Below, piece after piece: positions 1-9,704 of a stretch of DNA of 64,000 bases (its first letter is position 1; each line of letters opens with the position of its first letter). A program made the position numbers and the translations under genes. The stretch is from Pseudonocardia cypriaca (lineage in GTDB: Bacteria; Actinomycetota; Actinomycetes; Mycobacteriales; Pseudonocardiaceae): assembly GCF_006717045.1 (NCBI RefSeq), contig NZ_VFPH01000001.1:3410001-3474000 (forward strand), given 5' to 3'. The notes under the pieces are model-generated. The model had not been told where the DNA came from. It saw only the letters and a list, made by a program, of their open reading frames with translations, and searched no databases.

Positions 1-1104
1 CCGTACGAGCGGCCACCGCTGTCGAAGGGGTACCTGCTCGGCAGCGACGAGCGCGGCACGGCGTTCGTGCACGACCGCGCCTGGTACGACAAGCAGAACA
101 TCGAGCTGCGCACCGGGGTGCGCGCCGAGGCGGTCGACCCGGGAGCCCACGCGGTCACGCTCGCCGGCGGCGAGCGGCTGGCCTACGACAAGCTCCTGCT
201 CGCCACCGGGTCGGTGGTCCGGCGGCTGCAGGTTCCCGGTGCGGAGCTGGAGGGTGTGCATTACCTGCGCCGCATCGAGCACTCCGACGCGCTGCGGGGC
301 GTGCTCGTCGAGGGCGCCCGCGTGGTCGTCGTGGGCGGCGGCTGGATCGGGCTCGAGGTCGCGGCGGCGGCCCGCACGCACGGGGCGACGGTCACGCTCG
401 TCGAGGTCGACACGCTGCCGTTGCGCCGGGTGCTGGGCGACGAGGTCGCCCAGGTGTTCGCCGACCTGCACGCCGACCACGGAGTGGACCTGCGGCTCGG
501 CACCGGTGTCCGGGAGATCGCCGGAGCGGACGGCCGGGTCGCGTCGGTGACCCTCGACGACGGCACGTCGCTGCCCGCGGACGCGGTCGTCGTGGGCGTC
601 GGCATCACCCCGGCCGTCGAGCTCGCGCAGTCCGCAGGCCTGGCGGTCGACAACGGCGTGCTGGTCGACGCGGCGCTGCGCACCTCCGACCCGGACGTCT
701 ACGCGGCGGGCGACGTCGCCAACGCCGACAACCCGCTGCTCGGGAAGCACATCCGGGTCGAGCACTGGCAGAACGCCCTGGACGGTGGCCCGGCCGCCGC
801 GCGCTCGATGCTCGGCCAGGACGTCGTGTACGACCGGGTCCCGTACTTCTTCACCGACCAGTACGACCTCGGCATGGAGTACACCGGCCACGCCGAGCCC
901 GGCAGCTACGACCAGGTCGTGTTCCGCGGCGACGTCCCGGGCCGGGAGTTCATCTCCTTCTGGCTCTCCGAAGGGCGCGTGCTGGCCGGGATGAACGTCA
1001 ACGTCTGGGACGTCGCCGCGGACGTCGAGCGGATCATCCGCTCCGGCGCACCGGTCGACCCCGCCCGGCTGGCCGATCCCACCGTCCCCCTCAGCGATCT
1101 GTAG
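1..1104 (+). CDS. FAD/NAD-dependent ferredoxin reductase (5' end outside window)
   Basis: The reading frame is open from base 1, and the first residues (PYERPPLSKGYL) match the region after the first FAD-binding loop of rhodocoxin/putidaredoxin-reductase-type flavoproteins, so the true start lies upstream. About 367 residues are visible. The NAD-binding Rossmann loop VVVVGGGWIGLEVA is at roughly residue 105, the second FAD motif VYAAGDVAN follows, and a reductase C-terminal domain ends the protein. Family role: moving electrons from NAD(P)H through FAD to a ferredoxin that serves a P450 or Rieske oxygenase. No ferredoxin or oxygenase gene is visible downstream, so the partner is unknown. Confidence 0.9.
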   Translation, partial: PYERPPLSKGYLLGSDERGTAFVHDRAWYDKQNIELRTGVRAEAVDPGAHAVTLAGGERLAYDKLLLATGSVVRRLQVPGAELEGVHYLRRIEHSDALRGVLVEGARVVVVGGGWIGLEVAAAARTHGATVTLVEVDTLPLRRVLGDEVAQVFADLHADHGVDLRLGTGVREIAGADGRVASVTLDDGTSLPADAVVVGVGITPAVELAQSAGLAVDNGVLVDAALRTSDPDVYAAGDVANADNPLLGKHIRVEHWQNALDGGPAAARSMLGQDVVYDRVPYFFTDQYDLGMEYTGHAEPGSYDQVVFRGDVPGREFISFWLSEGRVLAGMNVNVWDVAADVERIIRSGAPVDPARLADPTVPLSDL

Positions 1105-1107
1105 TTC

Positions 1108-2142
1108 TCATCGGGTGCTCCTGCGCACCGTCGCGGTCCACGGGGCATCCCCCGGTGCCCGGTCGCCCAGCGCGATGAGGGCGCAGCTGCGGCCCTGGTC
1201 GAACAGGGACTGCGCGATGGTGGTGAGGCCTTCCCGCTCGGCGTCCGGGTCGTCGTCCCAGCCGGCGACGGCGACGTCGTCGGGCACGCGGAGCCCTCGG
1301 CGGCGCGCGGCGTCGAGGACGGCGTAGGCGAGCTGGTCGCCCATGGCCACCACCGCGTCGGGCTCGAAGGAGTCGAACAGCGCATCGGCCATGGCCGCCG
1401 CCTCCACGCGGTCGTTGCGCGCCACGACGGCGACCGGCAGCCCGCGCGGATCGATGCCCGCCTCCCGGCAGTGGTCGTAGACGCCGAGCAGGCGGTCGCG
1501 GGTGACCGGGAACTCCACGCCCTCCGGGTCCGGCCCGATCTCCAGCCGCGGCCTGCGGTCGCGGCCGAAGGGCTGGCTGAACACCGCCGGGCGGCGGGCG
1601 CCCGGGAAGGTGTGCGCGGCAAGCTCGCGGCCGGATGCGCGGTTGTCGATGCTGACCACCTGCGCGCCGGGAACGGCGGGGCCACCGTGCACGACGACGG
1701 GCTTGCCGAGCCCGGTCACCACGGCGAGCACCGGGTCGGAGTCGACCGTGGTCCAGACGATGTAGCCGTCGACGGATGCCGCCCGCACGCGGTCGACGTC
1801 GCCGTCCTCGCCGGTGGTCGGGATGAGGTTCAGCCCGATCCCCCGCTCGCGGCAGACCTCGGCGACGCCGGCCAGGAAGCGGCGGGCCCCCGGGTCCTCG
1901 AACGCGTAGGTGAGGTGCTCGCCGAGCACGACGCCGATCGCGCCGGTGCGGCGGCGGCGCAGGGACCGGGCCGTCGGGTCGGGGCCCGGGTAGCCCAGCT
2001 CGGCGGCGACCGCGCGGACCCGCCGCAGTGTGCTCGGGGCGACCCGCTCCGGCTGGTTGTAGCAGTACGAGACCGTCATCGGTGAGACACCGGAACGGCG
2101 CGCCACCTCGGCCATCGTGATGCGCGACCCCGCACTGGACAT
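1108..2142 (-). CDS. LacI-family transcriptional regulator
   Basis: A 344-aa repressor. The N-terminal helix-turn-helix (about residues 8-30, ITMAEVARRSGVSPMTVSYC) is followed by the LacI hinge region and a periplasmic-binding-protein-like effector domain. It ends 3 bp after the convergent reductase gene and is divergent from an MFS transporter and an alpha-glucosidase. A perfect palindrome in the 31-bp divergent gap is its likely operator. Inference: it represses uptake and hydrolysis of an alpha-linked oligosaccharide such as a maltose or isomaltose type sugar. Family membership is clear; the ligand is a guess from context. Confidence 0.93.
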   Translation of the reverse strand: MSSAGSRITMAEVARRSGVSPMTVSYCYNQPERVAPSTLRRVRAVAAELGYPGPDPTARSLRRRRTGAIGVVLGEHLTYAFEDPGARRFLAGVAEVCRERGIGLNLIPTTGEDGDVDRVRAASVDGYIVWTTVDSDPVLAVVTGLGKPVVVHGGPAVPGAQVVSIDNRASGRELAAHTFPGARRPAVFSQPFGRDRRPRLEIGPDPEGVEFPVTRDRLLGVYDHCREAGIDPRGLPVAVVARNDRVEAAAMADALFDSFEPDAVVAMGDQLAYAVLDAARRRGLRVPDDVAVAGWDDDPDAEREGLTTIAQSLFDQGRSCALIALGDRAPGDAPWTATVRRSTR

Positions 2143-2156
2143 GTCCCGAGTCTAGC

Positions 2157-2172
2157 TGTGTATCGTTACACA
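2157..2172. promoter_or_regulatory. Palindromic LacI operator candidate
   Basis: TGTGTA-TCGT-TACACA is a perfect inverted repeat with 6-bp arms. It lies 14 bp upstream of the lacI start codon and ends one base before the ATG of the divergent MFS gene. No Shine-Dalgarno sequence fits before that ATG, so the transporter may have a leaderless or very short-leader transcript that the bound repressor would block directly. Confidence 0.65.
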
Positions 2173-2173
2173 C

Positions 2174-3372
2174 ATGCGGAGGTGGAGCCCGTCCCGAGAA
2201 GGCGTGGCGCTGGGGGCGCTCAGCGCCGCCTGCTTCGTCTCGGTGACCTCGGAGAACCTGCCCGTCGCCCTGCTACCGGACCTGGCGTCCGGCTTCGGCG
2301 TGTCCGAGTCGGCCGTCGGCCTCCTGGTCACGGGGTACGCGGTCGTCGTCGCGGTCTCGGTGGTGCCGCTGGTCGCCCTGACGACGCACTGGGACCGCCG
2401 GACGGCAGCGGTCGCCACCGTCGCGACGATCACCGCGTCCAACCTGCTGCTGGCCGTCGCGCCCAGCTACGGCGTCGCCGTGGTCGCCCGGGTGGTCTCC
2501 GCCGTCGGCCACGGCGTGTTCTGGTCGGTGGTCGCGGTGATCGCCGCCCGGATGCTCGGACCGCACCGGGCCGGCCGCGCCACCGCGGTGGTCTTCGCGG
2601 GGAACTCGCTCGCCTTCCTCTTCGGGCTCCCGCTGAGCTCGTGGCTCGGCGCGACGATCGGCTGGCGACCCGCCGTCCTCGCCGTGGCCGGCGCCGCGGC
2701 GCTCTCGGCCGTGGCGATCCGCGCCACCGTCGACCCGATGCCGGCGGAGCACGCACCGCAGCAGCAGGGGCCGTCGACGCTCCGGCGCACCCTGACCGAC
2801 AGATCCCTCAACGCCGTGAACGCGACCACGCTGATCGTGGTGCTGGGACACCTCACCGCGTTCACCTACATCACCGTGATCATCGCCGACTACGTCCACC
2901 TCACCGGCCCCGCCACCTCTGGCCTCCTCCTCGCGCACGGGGCGGCGGGCCTGCTCGGCCTCGCGCTGATCGGCAGGCACGTGGACCGGCAGCCACGAGC
3001 TACCGCCCTGATCGTCACCGGCGGGTTCGTCGCGTGCATGCTCGCGCTGCTCGTCGTCGGACCGAGCTCCGGTGCCGTCGCCGGTGCCGCGGTCGTGTTG
3101 TGGGCCGTGCCGGCGGCCGGGATGAGCGTGGTGCTGCAAGCCGCGGTCCTGCGCGTCGCCCGCGTCCGGCAGGACCTCGCCTCCGCGGTCTACATCGTCG
3201 CCTACCAGGTCGGCATCGGTGGGGGCGCGGCGATCGGCGGGGTCTTCCTCGACCACGGCGCACTGCCCGTCGCGGTCGCGACCACCGCGGCGTGCGGCCT
3301 CGTCGGCGCCGTCGTCGTCGCCCGGTCCGCCGCCTTCCACCGCGCCCGCACCCCCGAGTGCCGAGGTGCGCG

Positions 3373-3376
<4 letters not shown>
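2174..3376 (+). CDS. MFS transporter
   Basis: A 400-aa polytopic membrane protein with about 12 hydrophobic segments and the conserved early loop of DHA1-type drug/sugar exporters (GFGVSESAVGLLVTGYA). It is preceded directly by the operator palindrome, and its stop overlaps the start of the GH13 gene (ATGA), so the two are translationally coupled. Context suggests sugar import or export linked to the glucosidase, but sequence alone resembles AraJ/PucL-like DHA1 carriers, so the substrate is unknown. The ATG at 2174 lacks an obvious ribosome binding site; a GTG at 2204 is the alternative. Confidence 0.85.
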
Positions 3377-4965
<1,589 letters not shown>

Positions 4966-4972
4966 CGGAGTC

Positions 4973-5000
4973 TTGACTATCGTCAGCAAAGCGCGATACT
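4973..5000 (+). promoter_or_regulatory. Sigma-70-type promoter for the CoA ligase gene
   Basis: TTGACT (4973-4978) and GATACT (4995-5000) are separated by 16 bp. GGGAGG at 5008-5013 gives a ribosome binding site before ATG 5020. The -35 hexamer is one base off consensus. This implies that the ligase gene is transcribed independently of the glucosidase pair. Confidence 0.6.
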
Positions 5001-5019
5001 TCCCGGCGGGAGGTTCGCC

Positions 5020-6621
5020 ATGGCCAGCGCCCACACGGACCCGTTCTGCCGCGATCATCTACCGCCCCGCGACCAGTGGCCCGAGCTCACGTTCGAGCTG
5101 CCGGAGCTGCGCTACCCCCGACAGCTCAACGCCGCACGAGAGCTGCTCGCCGGCCCACCCGGCGAGCGACCCTGCATGCGCGGGTCCGGCATCGCGTGGA
5201 CGTACGGCGAGCTGCGCCACCACGCCGCCCAGGTGGCGGCCGCGCTCACCGAGGACCTCGGCCTCGTGCCGGGCAACCGGGTGCTCCTGCGGGGGCCGAA
5301 CGAGCCGTGGCAGGTGGCCTGCTGGCTCGGGGTGCTGCTCGCGGGCGGGGTGGCCGTGGCCACGATGCCGATGCTGCGCCGCACCGAGCTGGACACGATC
5401 ACCGAGCTCGCCCGGCCGTCGCTCGCCCTCGTCCACCACGACTTCCTCCACGACGTACCGCCTGACCTGCGCACCGTCGCCTACGGGGGCGACAGCGAGC
5501 TCACCGGCATGATCGCCGCCCACGACGGCGGCTTCGCCGCGGTGGACACCGCCGCCGACGACGTGGCGCTACTGGCCTTCACCTCGGGCACCACCGGCCG
5601 CCCGAAGGCCACCATGCACTTCCACCGCGACGTACTCGCGATCGCCGACACGTTCTCGCGGCACGTGGTCGGCATCCAGCCCTCCGACGTGGTGACGGGC
5701 ACCCCGCCGATCGCGTTCACGTTCGGGCTCGGCGGGCTGGTGGTCTTCCCGCTGCGCGCCGGGGCGAGCACGGTGCTGCTGGACCGCGTGACGCCGCCGC
5801 AGCTCGCCGACACCGTGGCCGAGGAGGGCGTCACCGTGCTCTTCACGGCCCCGACCGCGTACCGGGCGGTCCTCGCGGCCGGCAAGGCCGACCGGCTGGC
5901 CGGGGTGCGCCGTCTGGTCTCGGCGGGCGAGACGCTGCCCGCGAGCGTGTGGCACGCGATGCACGACGCCACCGGCCTGCAGATCATCGACGGCATCGGG
6001 TCCACCGAGATGCTGCACGTGTTCATCTCCGCGGCCGACGACGACATCCGACCCGGCACCACCGGCCGAGCGGTGCCCGGCTACCAGGCCGCCGTGCTCG
6101 ACGACGACGGCCGGCCGGTACCGGACGGCACACCGGGCAACCTCGCGGTGAAGGGCCCCACCGGATGCCGCTACCTCAACGGCGACCGGCAGACCACGTA
6201 CGTGCGGCACGGCTGGAACTTCACCGGCGACACCTACGTGCGCGACGCCGACGGCTACTTCACCTACCTCGCCCGGAGCGACGACATGATCGTCTCGTCG
6301 GGCTACAACATCTCGGGCCCCGAGGTGGAACAGGCCATGCTCGGACACCCGGACGTCGTGGACTGCGCCGTGGTGGCCACGCCCGACGAGGAGCGCGGCT
6401 CACTCGTCACCGCGTACGTCGTGCTGCGGGAGGGCGCCACCCGCGACGCGGCGGCGCTGCAGGACCACGTGAAGCAGACGATCGCGCCCTACAAGTACCC
6501 GCGGCTCGTCGAGTTCGTCGCCGAGCTCCCCCGCACGAGCACCGGGAAGCTGCAACGCTTCGTGCTGCGGCAGCAGGCCGCCGGGAGAGCGTCCGACGGC
6601 GGACCCCACGCCTCGGCGTAG
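5020..6621 (+). CDS. Benzoate / 2-aminobenzoate-CoA ligase family AMP-forming synthetase
   Basis: A 533-aa ANL-superfamily enzyme. The phosphate-binding P-loop TSGTTGRPKATMHFHRD lies at about residues 187-203, the adenine motif is GIGSTEMLH, the hinge region is TGDTYVRDADGYFTYLARSDDMI, and the catalytic lysine is K510 in RTSTGKLQRF. The His-rich MHFHRD after the P-loop and the VSSGYNISGPEVEQ hinge are typical of benzoate-CoA and 2-aminobenzoate-CoA ligases. Reaction: aryl carboxylate + ATP + CoA to aryl-CoA + AMP + PPi. No ring-processing genes are next to it, so it looks like an orphan activating enzyme; the exact acid is not determined. Confidence 0.88.
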   Translation: MASAHTDPFCRDHLPPRDQWPELTFELPELRYPRQLNAARELLAGPPGERPCMRGSGIAWTYGELRHHAAQVAAALTEDLGLVPGNRVLLRGPNEPWQVACWLGVLLAGGVAVATMPMLRRTELDTITELARPSLALVHHDFLHDVPPDLRTVAYGGDSELTGMIAAHDGGFAAVDTAADDVALLAFTSGTTGRPKATMHFHRDVLAIADTFSRHVVGIQPSDVVTGTPPIAFTFGLGGLVVFPLRAGASTVLLDRVTPPQLADTVAEEGVTVLFTAPTAYRAVLAAGKADRLAGVRRLVSAGETLPASVWHAMHDATGLQIIDGIGSTEMLHVFISAADDDIRPGTTGRAVPGYQAAVLDDDGRPVPDGTPGNLAVKGPTGCRYLNGDRQTTYVRHGWNFTGDTYVRDADGYFTYLARSDDMIVSSGYNISGPEVEQAMLGHPDVVDCAVVATPDEERGSLVTAYVVLREGATRDAAALQDHVKQTIAPYKYPRLVEFVAELPRTSTGKLQRFVLRQQAAGRASDGGPHASA

Positions 6622-6633
6622 GAACGGATGGGG

Positions 6634-6679
6634 TCTGGGGACCCGCCCCGGCGGGGGTCTGTTGGGGCGGGCCCCCAGA
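6634..6679. terminator. Hairpin terminator after the CoA ligase gene
   Basis: Arms 6634-6649 and 6664-6679 pair over 16 bp with one mismatch (TCTGGGGACCCGCCCC against its near complement), with a 14-nt G-rich loop. It begins 13 nt after the ligase stop codon. There is no U-tract, as is common in actinobacteria. The rest of 6680-6844 shows no gene I can support. Confidence 0.6.
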
Positions 6680-6844
6680 AGGCTGAACATTCGCGAGGGC
6701 GGGCATCACCCAGCGGGGTGGACCGCGGACCGGCTGCATTGACGGCCCGCGGCCGGGACTGGAAGGGTGCACCGCCCGGTGGCGCCCGGCACCCGGCGCT
6801 GGTGGTGGCCGCCGGGGCGGGGTCCGGGCGCGAGCTCTACGGCA

Positions 6845-7231
6845 CTAGGACGCCGCGCGGCCGCGCCGCGCGTCGTAGGAACGGCGGGCCATGTCGGCGA
6901 TCCCGTGGATCACGCAGGGCCACGGGGTGGTGGGCAACCCCGTGCCGCCCTTCGTGCAGGTGCGGCAGCGCCCGGCGCGGTCGGGCACGTGCTGCGCGAG
7001 CAGCCGCTGCCACACCTCCACCATCGGCGCCAGCTCGTCGGCGACGCGCTGCTGCTCGGGCATCCCGTCGCTGGACTCGACAGGGCGGCTACCTGGCCCG
7101 CCCTGGAGCCGCGCCGGGGTCTCGGCCGGCCGGTGTGGCGCGGCCCCGCCGGGGACGGCGGTTCGCGTCCGGTCGAGCGACACGCCCCCCGCGCGCCCCG
7201 AGCCGTGGCTCGCCCCCCAGGAGTAACTCAT
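6845..7231 (-). CDS. Small Cys-containing protein next to XRE/DUF397 genes
   Basis: A 128-aa protein of unknown function. The N-terminal half is Gly/Pro/Arg-rich and probably disordered. The C-terminal 70 residues are compact: an acidic helix (VADELAPMVEVWQRLLAQHV) followed by CRTCTKGGTGLPTTPWPC and then HGIADMARRSYD. The CxxC...C...H spacing suggests a small metal-binding knuckle. I recall similar CxxC-GGTG-PWPC proteins beside XRE and DUF397 genes in Pseudonocardiaceae, but no function is known to me. ATG 7231 has a GGGGGAG ribosome binding site; an internal ATG before PEQQRVADEL is an alternative start. Confidence 0.7.
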   Translation of the reverse strand: MSYSWGASHGSGRAGGVSLDRTRTAVPGGAAPHRPAETPARLQGGPGSRPVESSDGMPEQQRVADELAPMVEVWQRLLAQHVPDRAGRCRTCTKGGTGLPTTPWPCVIHGIADMARRSYDARRGRAAS

Positions 7232-7349
7232 GGCGCTCCCCCGCTTTCGCTGCCCGTACCGACGCCCACCCGGTCGGGTGGCGCTTGTCGCATCCGATCG
7301 TGGCCTGCCTAACTTGCATCCGCAAGTGCCAGTGCATGAGCATCTGCAC

Positions 7350-7574
7350 GTGCACTTCGCTTTCACAGAGAACTACGACGCCCTGCAGTGGCGCAAGAGC
7401 AGGGCGAGCAATCCCAGCGGGAACTGCGTCGAACTGGCAGAACTCGCAGGTGGCGATGTCGCGCTGCGCAACTCGCGGTTCCCGGCGGGCCCGGTGCTCG
7501 TCGGCACCCGCGCCGCGGTCGCGGACTTCGTGCGCGCCGCGCGGAGGGGGGAGCTCGACGATCTCGCGAGCTGA
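7350..7574 (+). CDS. DUF397 domain protein
   Basis: A short protein whose core LQWRKSRASNPSGNCVELAEL...VALRNSRFPAGPVLVGT is diagnostic for DUF397, a roughly 60-aa actinobacterial family. It lies just upstream of, and in line with, an XRE/DUF5753 regulator, the usual genetic arrangement. In Streptomyces, related pairs affect differentiation or antibiotic production (WhiJ and Scr1/Scr2 type loci), and toxin-antitoxin behaviour has been proposed. The start is uncertain: GTG 7350 gives 74 aa and GTG 7332 gives 80 aa, and neither has a good ribosome binding site. Confidence 0.8.
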   Translation: MHFAFTENYDALQWRKSRASNPSGNCVELAELAGGDVALRNSRFPAGPVLVGTRAAVADFVRAARRGELDDLAS

Positions 7575-7618
7575 ACGAGCATCTGCGCACGCTTGCCGTA
7601 CGTGCCGATGCACGGCAG

Positions 7619-7634
7619 AGTGAGTGTGCTCACT
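7619..7634. promoter_or_regulatory. Perfect palindrome upstream of the XRE gene
   Basis: AGTGAG-TGTG-CTCACT is a perfect 6-bp-arm inverted repeat 52 bp before the XRE start codon. It lies between the DUF397 stop and the XRE ribosome binding site. An autoregulatory operator is the simplest reading. A separate 10-bp motif, GAGCATCTGC, occurs at 7338-7347 and again at 7577-7586, each followed by a G/C-alternating GTGC-rich stretch. Confidence 0.5.
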
Positions 7635-7685
7635 ACAGTGCGCACCCACGTGAACGCGAGCGAGACACACTCCCGGGGGAACCTG

Positions 7686-8612
7686 ATGATCGTCGTGCCC
7701 GACGACGCGGAATCCGGGTCGATCGACCAGGCCGCTCTCGACCGTGCCGGCGGTCGCACTCCCAAGGGACCGACAGGCCCCACCGTGCTCCGCATCGGAC
7801 TCGGTGGGGCACTGCGTCGCAGACGTGAGGCCGCGGGCGTCACCCGCGAGCGCGCGGGTGAGGCCATCCGCGCCTCGCCCGCCAAGATCAGCCGTCTCGA
7901 GCTGGGGCGCGTCGGGTTCAAGGAACGCGACGTCGCCGACCTGCTCACCTGCTACGGGGTGCGTGACCCCGCCGAGCGGGCGCAGTTCCTCGACCTCGCC
8001 AGGCAGGCCAACACCCCCGGCTGGTGGCACCGCTACGCCGACCTGCTGCCCAGCTGGTTCGAGACCTACCTGGGCCTCGAGCAGGCCGCGTCGGTGATCC
8101 GGAACTACGAGCTCCAGTTCGTACCCGGGCTGCTGCAGACCCGCGACTACGCCCGTGCCGTCACGATGCTCGGCCACACCGACCCGGTGGAGGTCGAGCG
8201 CCGCGTCGAGCTGCGGATGCAGCGCCAGGCGCTGCTCACCGGCCCCCACCCGCCCACGCTGTGGGCGGTGGTCGACGAGGCGGCGCTGCGGCGCTCGCTG
8301 ATGGGCCGCGAGCAGAGCCGGGCCCAGCTCACGCATCTGATCGAGATGAACGAGCTGCCCAACATCTCGCTGCAGGTGGCCCCGTTCTCCTACGGCGGCC
8401 ACGCCGCGGCGGGCGGGCCGTTCGCGATCCTGCGCTTCGCCGAGCCGGACCTGCCCGACATCGTCTACCTCGAGCAGCTCACCAGCGCGCTCTACCTGGA
8501 CAAACGCGCCGACGTGGAGCATTACGCTGCCGTGATGGACCGGCTCTGCGCGCAGGTGGAGCAGCCGGACCGCACGGAGGAGATCCTCACCCGGATCCGC
8601 TCCGAGATCTAG
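7686..8612 (+). CDS. XRE-family regulator with DUF5753 domain
   Basis: A 308-aa protein. After a 35-residue acidic lead, an XRE helix-turn-helix (LGGALRRRREAAGVTRERAGEAIRASPAKISRLELGR, about residues 37-75; core motif ASPAKISRLELG) is followed by the DUF5753 effector domain, recognised by TPGWWHRYADLLPSWFETYLGLE and FVPGLLQTRDYARAV. This is the standard partner of DUF397 proteins. ATG 7686 is chosen because GGGGGA sits 5 nt upstream. Probably cytoplasmic and DNA-binding; the ligand sensed by DUF5753 is unknown. Confidence 0.9.
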   Translation: MIVVPDDAESGSIDQAALDRAGGRTPKGPTGPTVLRIGLGGALRRRREAAGVTRERAGEAIRASPAKISRLELGRVGFKERDVADLLTCYGVRDPAERAQFLDLARQANTPGWWHRYADLLPSWFETYLGLEQAASVIRNYELQFVPGLLQTRDYARAVTMLGHTDPVEVERRVELRMQRQALLTGPHPPTLWAVVDEAALRRSLMGREQSRAQLTHLIEMNELPNISLQVAPFSYGGHAAAGGPFAILRFAEPDLPDIVYLEQLTSALYLDKRADVEHYAAVMDRLCAQVEQPDRTEEILTRIRSEI

Positions 8613-8618
8613 TGGCAA

Positions 8619-8708
8619 GTGCGGTGGACACGAACGTTGCCGGGGTGGAACGCGGCGAGGCGGCGCCTGGGCGTGCGAGGACCCGGTGAACGTTCGTCGC
8701 CGCCGCAC
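8619..8708. terminator. Long imperfect hairpin after the XRE gene
   Basis: GTGCGGTGG-ACACGAACGTT at the left pairs with AACGTTCGT-CGCCGCCGCAC at the right, with small bulges; the outer arms begin 6 nt after the XRE stop codon. It lies between the XRE gene and the pseudouridine synthase gene and fits an intrinsic terminator. Confidence 0.5.
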
Positions 8709-8732
8709 TAGGCTCGCCGCATCAGACGCAAG

Positions 8733-9704
8733 TTGAAGTCGCCGCTTCCGCAGCGGCACGGGCTCGACCCGGTGCGCCTGCGGACGCCGGCGGACACCCC
8801 CGACGGCCCGCGGTGGGCCACCATGCGTGACCACCTGGTCGAGCGGCTCCCCCGGGTCGACCCCGCGCGGATCGACGCCATGCTCCGGGAGGAGCGCATC
8901 GTCGACCGCAGTGGACCGATCGCGCCGGACGCGCCGTTCGTGCCGGAAGAGTTCCTGTGGTTCCACCGGGACCTCCCCGACGAGGCACCGGTCCCGTTCG
9001 AGATCGGGATCGTGCACCGCGACGACGACCTGGTCGTCGTCGACAAACCGCACTTCCTCGCCACGATCCCGCGCGGGAGCCACATCCTCGAGACCGCGCT
9101 CGTGCGCCTGCGCCTCGAGCTGGACCTGCCGGCGCTCTCGCCCGCCCACCGCCTCGACCGTCCCACCGCGGGCCTGCTCATGTTCGTGGTGCACCGGGAG
9201 CGGCGCGGTGCCTACCAGACGCTGTTCCGCGACCGGCGGGTCCGCAAGACCTACGAGGCCGTCGCGCGCCACGACCCGGCTCTCACCCTGCCCCGCACCG
9301 TGGAGAGCCGGATCGTGAAGGAACGCGGGATCATCCGGGCGTACGAGGAGCCGGGCCCGGTCAACGCGGTCACGCACGTCGAGCTGATGGCCCACCGGGA
9401 CGGGCTCGCCCGCTACCGGCTCACCCCCGAGACCGGCCGCACCCACCAGCTGCGCGTGCACATGAACCGGCTCGGCGTCCCCATCCTGGGCGACGACTTC
9501 TACCCCGAGCTCACCGAGAAGCCGCTCGACGACTTCCGGCGTCCCCTGCAGCTGCTCGCGTCCGAGCTGGAGTTCCGCGACCCGTTCAGCGGCACGATGC
9601 GCCGGTTCACCACCCGCCTCGAGCTGCGAGCATGGACCTCCTACGAGCAGTGGGCATCGCAGCATCACGCATCACCTGGAACGAGAACGGAAGGACGTAC
9701 GTGA
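8733..9704 (+). CDS. RluA-family pseudouridine synthase
   Basis: About 323 aa. An S4-like N-terminal part (MREERIVDRSGPI) precedes the catalytic domain. The RluA signature HRLDRPTAGL is at residues 139-148 with catalytic Asp142, and the RYRLTPETGRTHQLRVHM motif follows. Role: isomerising uridine to pseudouridine in rRNA or tRNA; the target is not predictable. The start is odd: the frame offers TTG 8733, but homologous N-termini as I recall them read M-R-R-(K/R)-x-x-SPLP. Here that reads from an ATC codon at 8721 (I-R-R-K-L-K-S-P-L-P). Its stop overlaps the GTG of the GH1 gene. Confidence 0.88.
   Translation: MKSPLPQRHGLDPVRLRTPADTPDGPRWATMRDHLVERLPRVDPARIDAMLREERIVDRSGPIAPDAPFVPEEFLWFHRDLPDEAPVPFEIGIVHRDDDLVVVDKPHFLATIPRGSHILETALVRLRLELDLPALSPAHRLDRPTAGLLMFVVHRERRGAYQTLFRDRRVRKTYEAVARHDPALTLPRTVESRIVKERGIIRAYEEPGPVNAVTHVELMAHRDGLARYRLTPETGRTHQLRVHMNRLGVPILGDDFYPELTEKPLDDFRRPLQLLASELEFRDPFSGTMRRFTTRLELRAWTSYEQWASQHHASPGTRTEGRT

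Noticed and set aside
2158..3372. N-terminal extension of the GH13 enzyme
   Set aside because: It reads the MFS gene in another frame and lacks any protein character; the ATG at 3373 gives the standard GH13 N-terminus.
7089..9668. 859-aa open frame on the minus strand
   Set aside because: It is antisense to the XRE and RluA genes, Arg/Val/Glu/His-rich with no domain, and results from high GC in the real genes' third positions.
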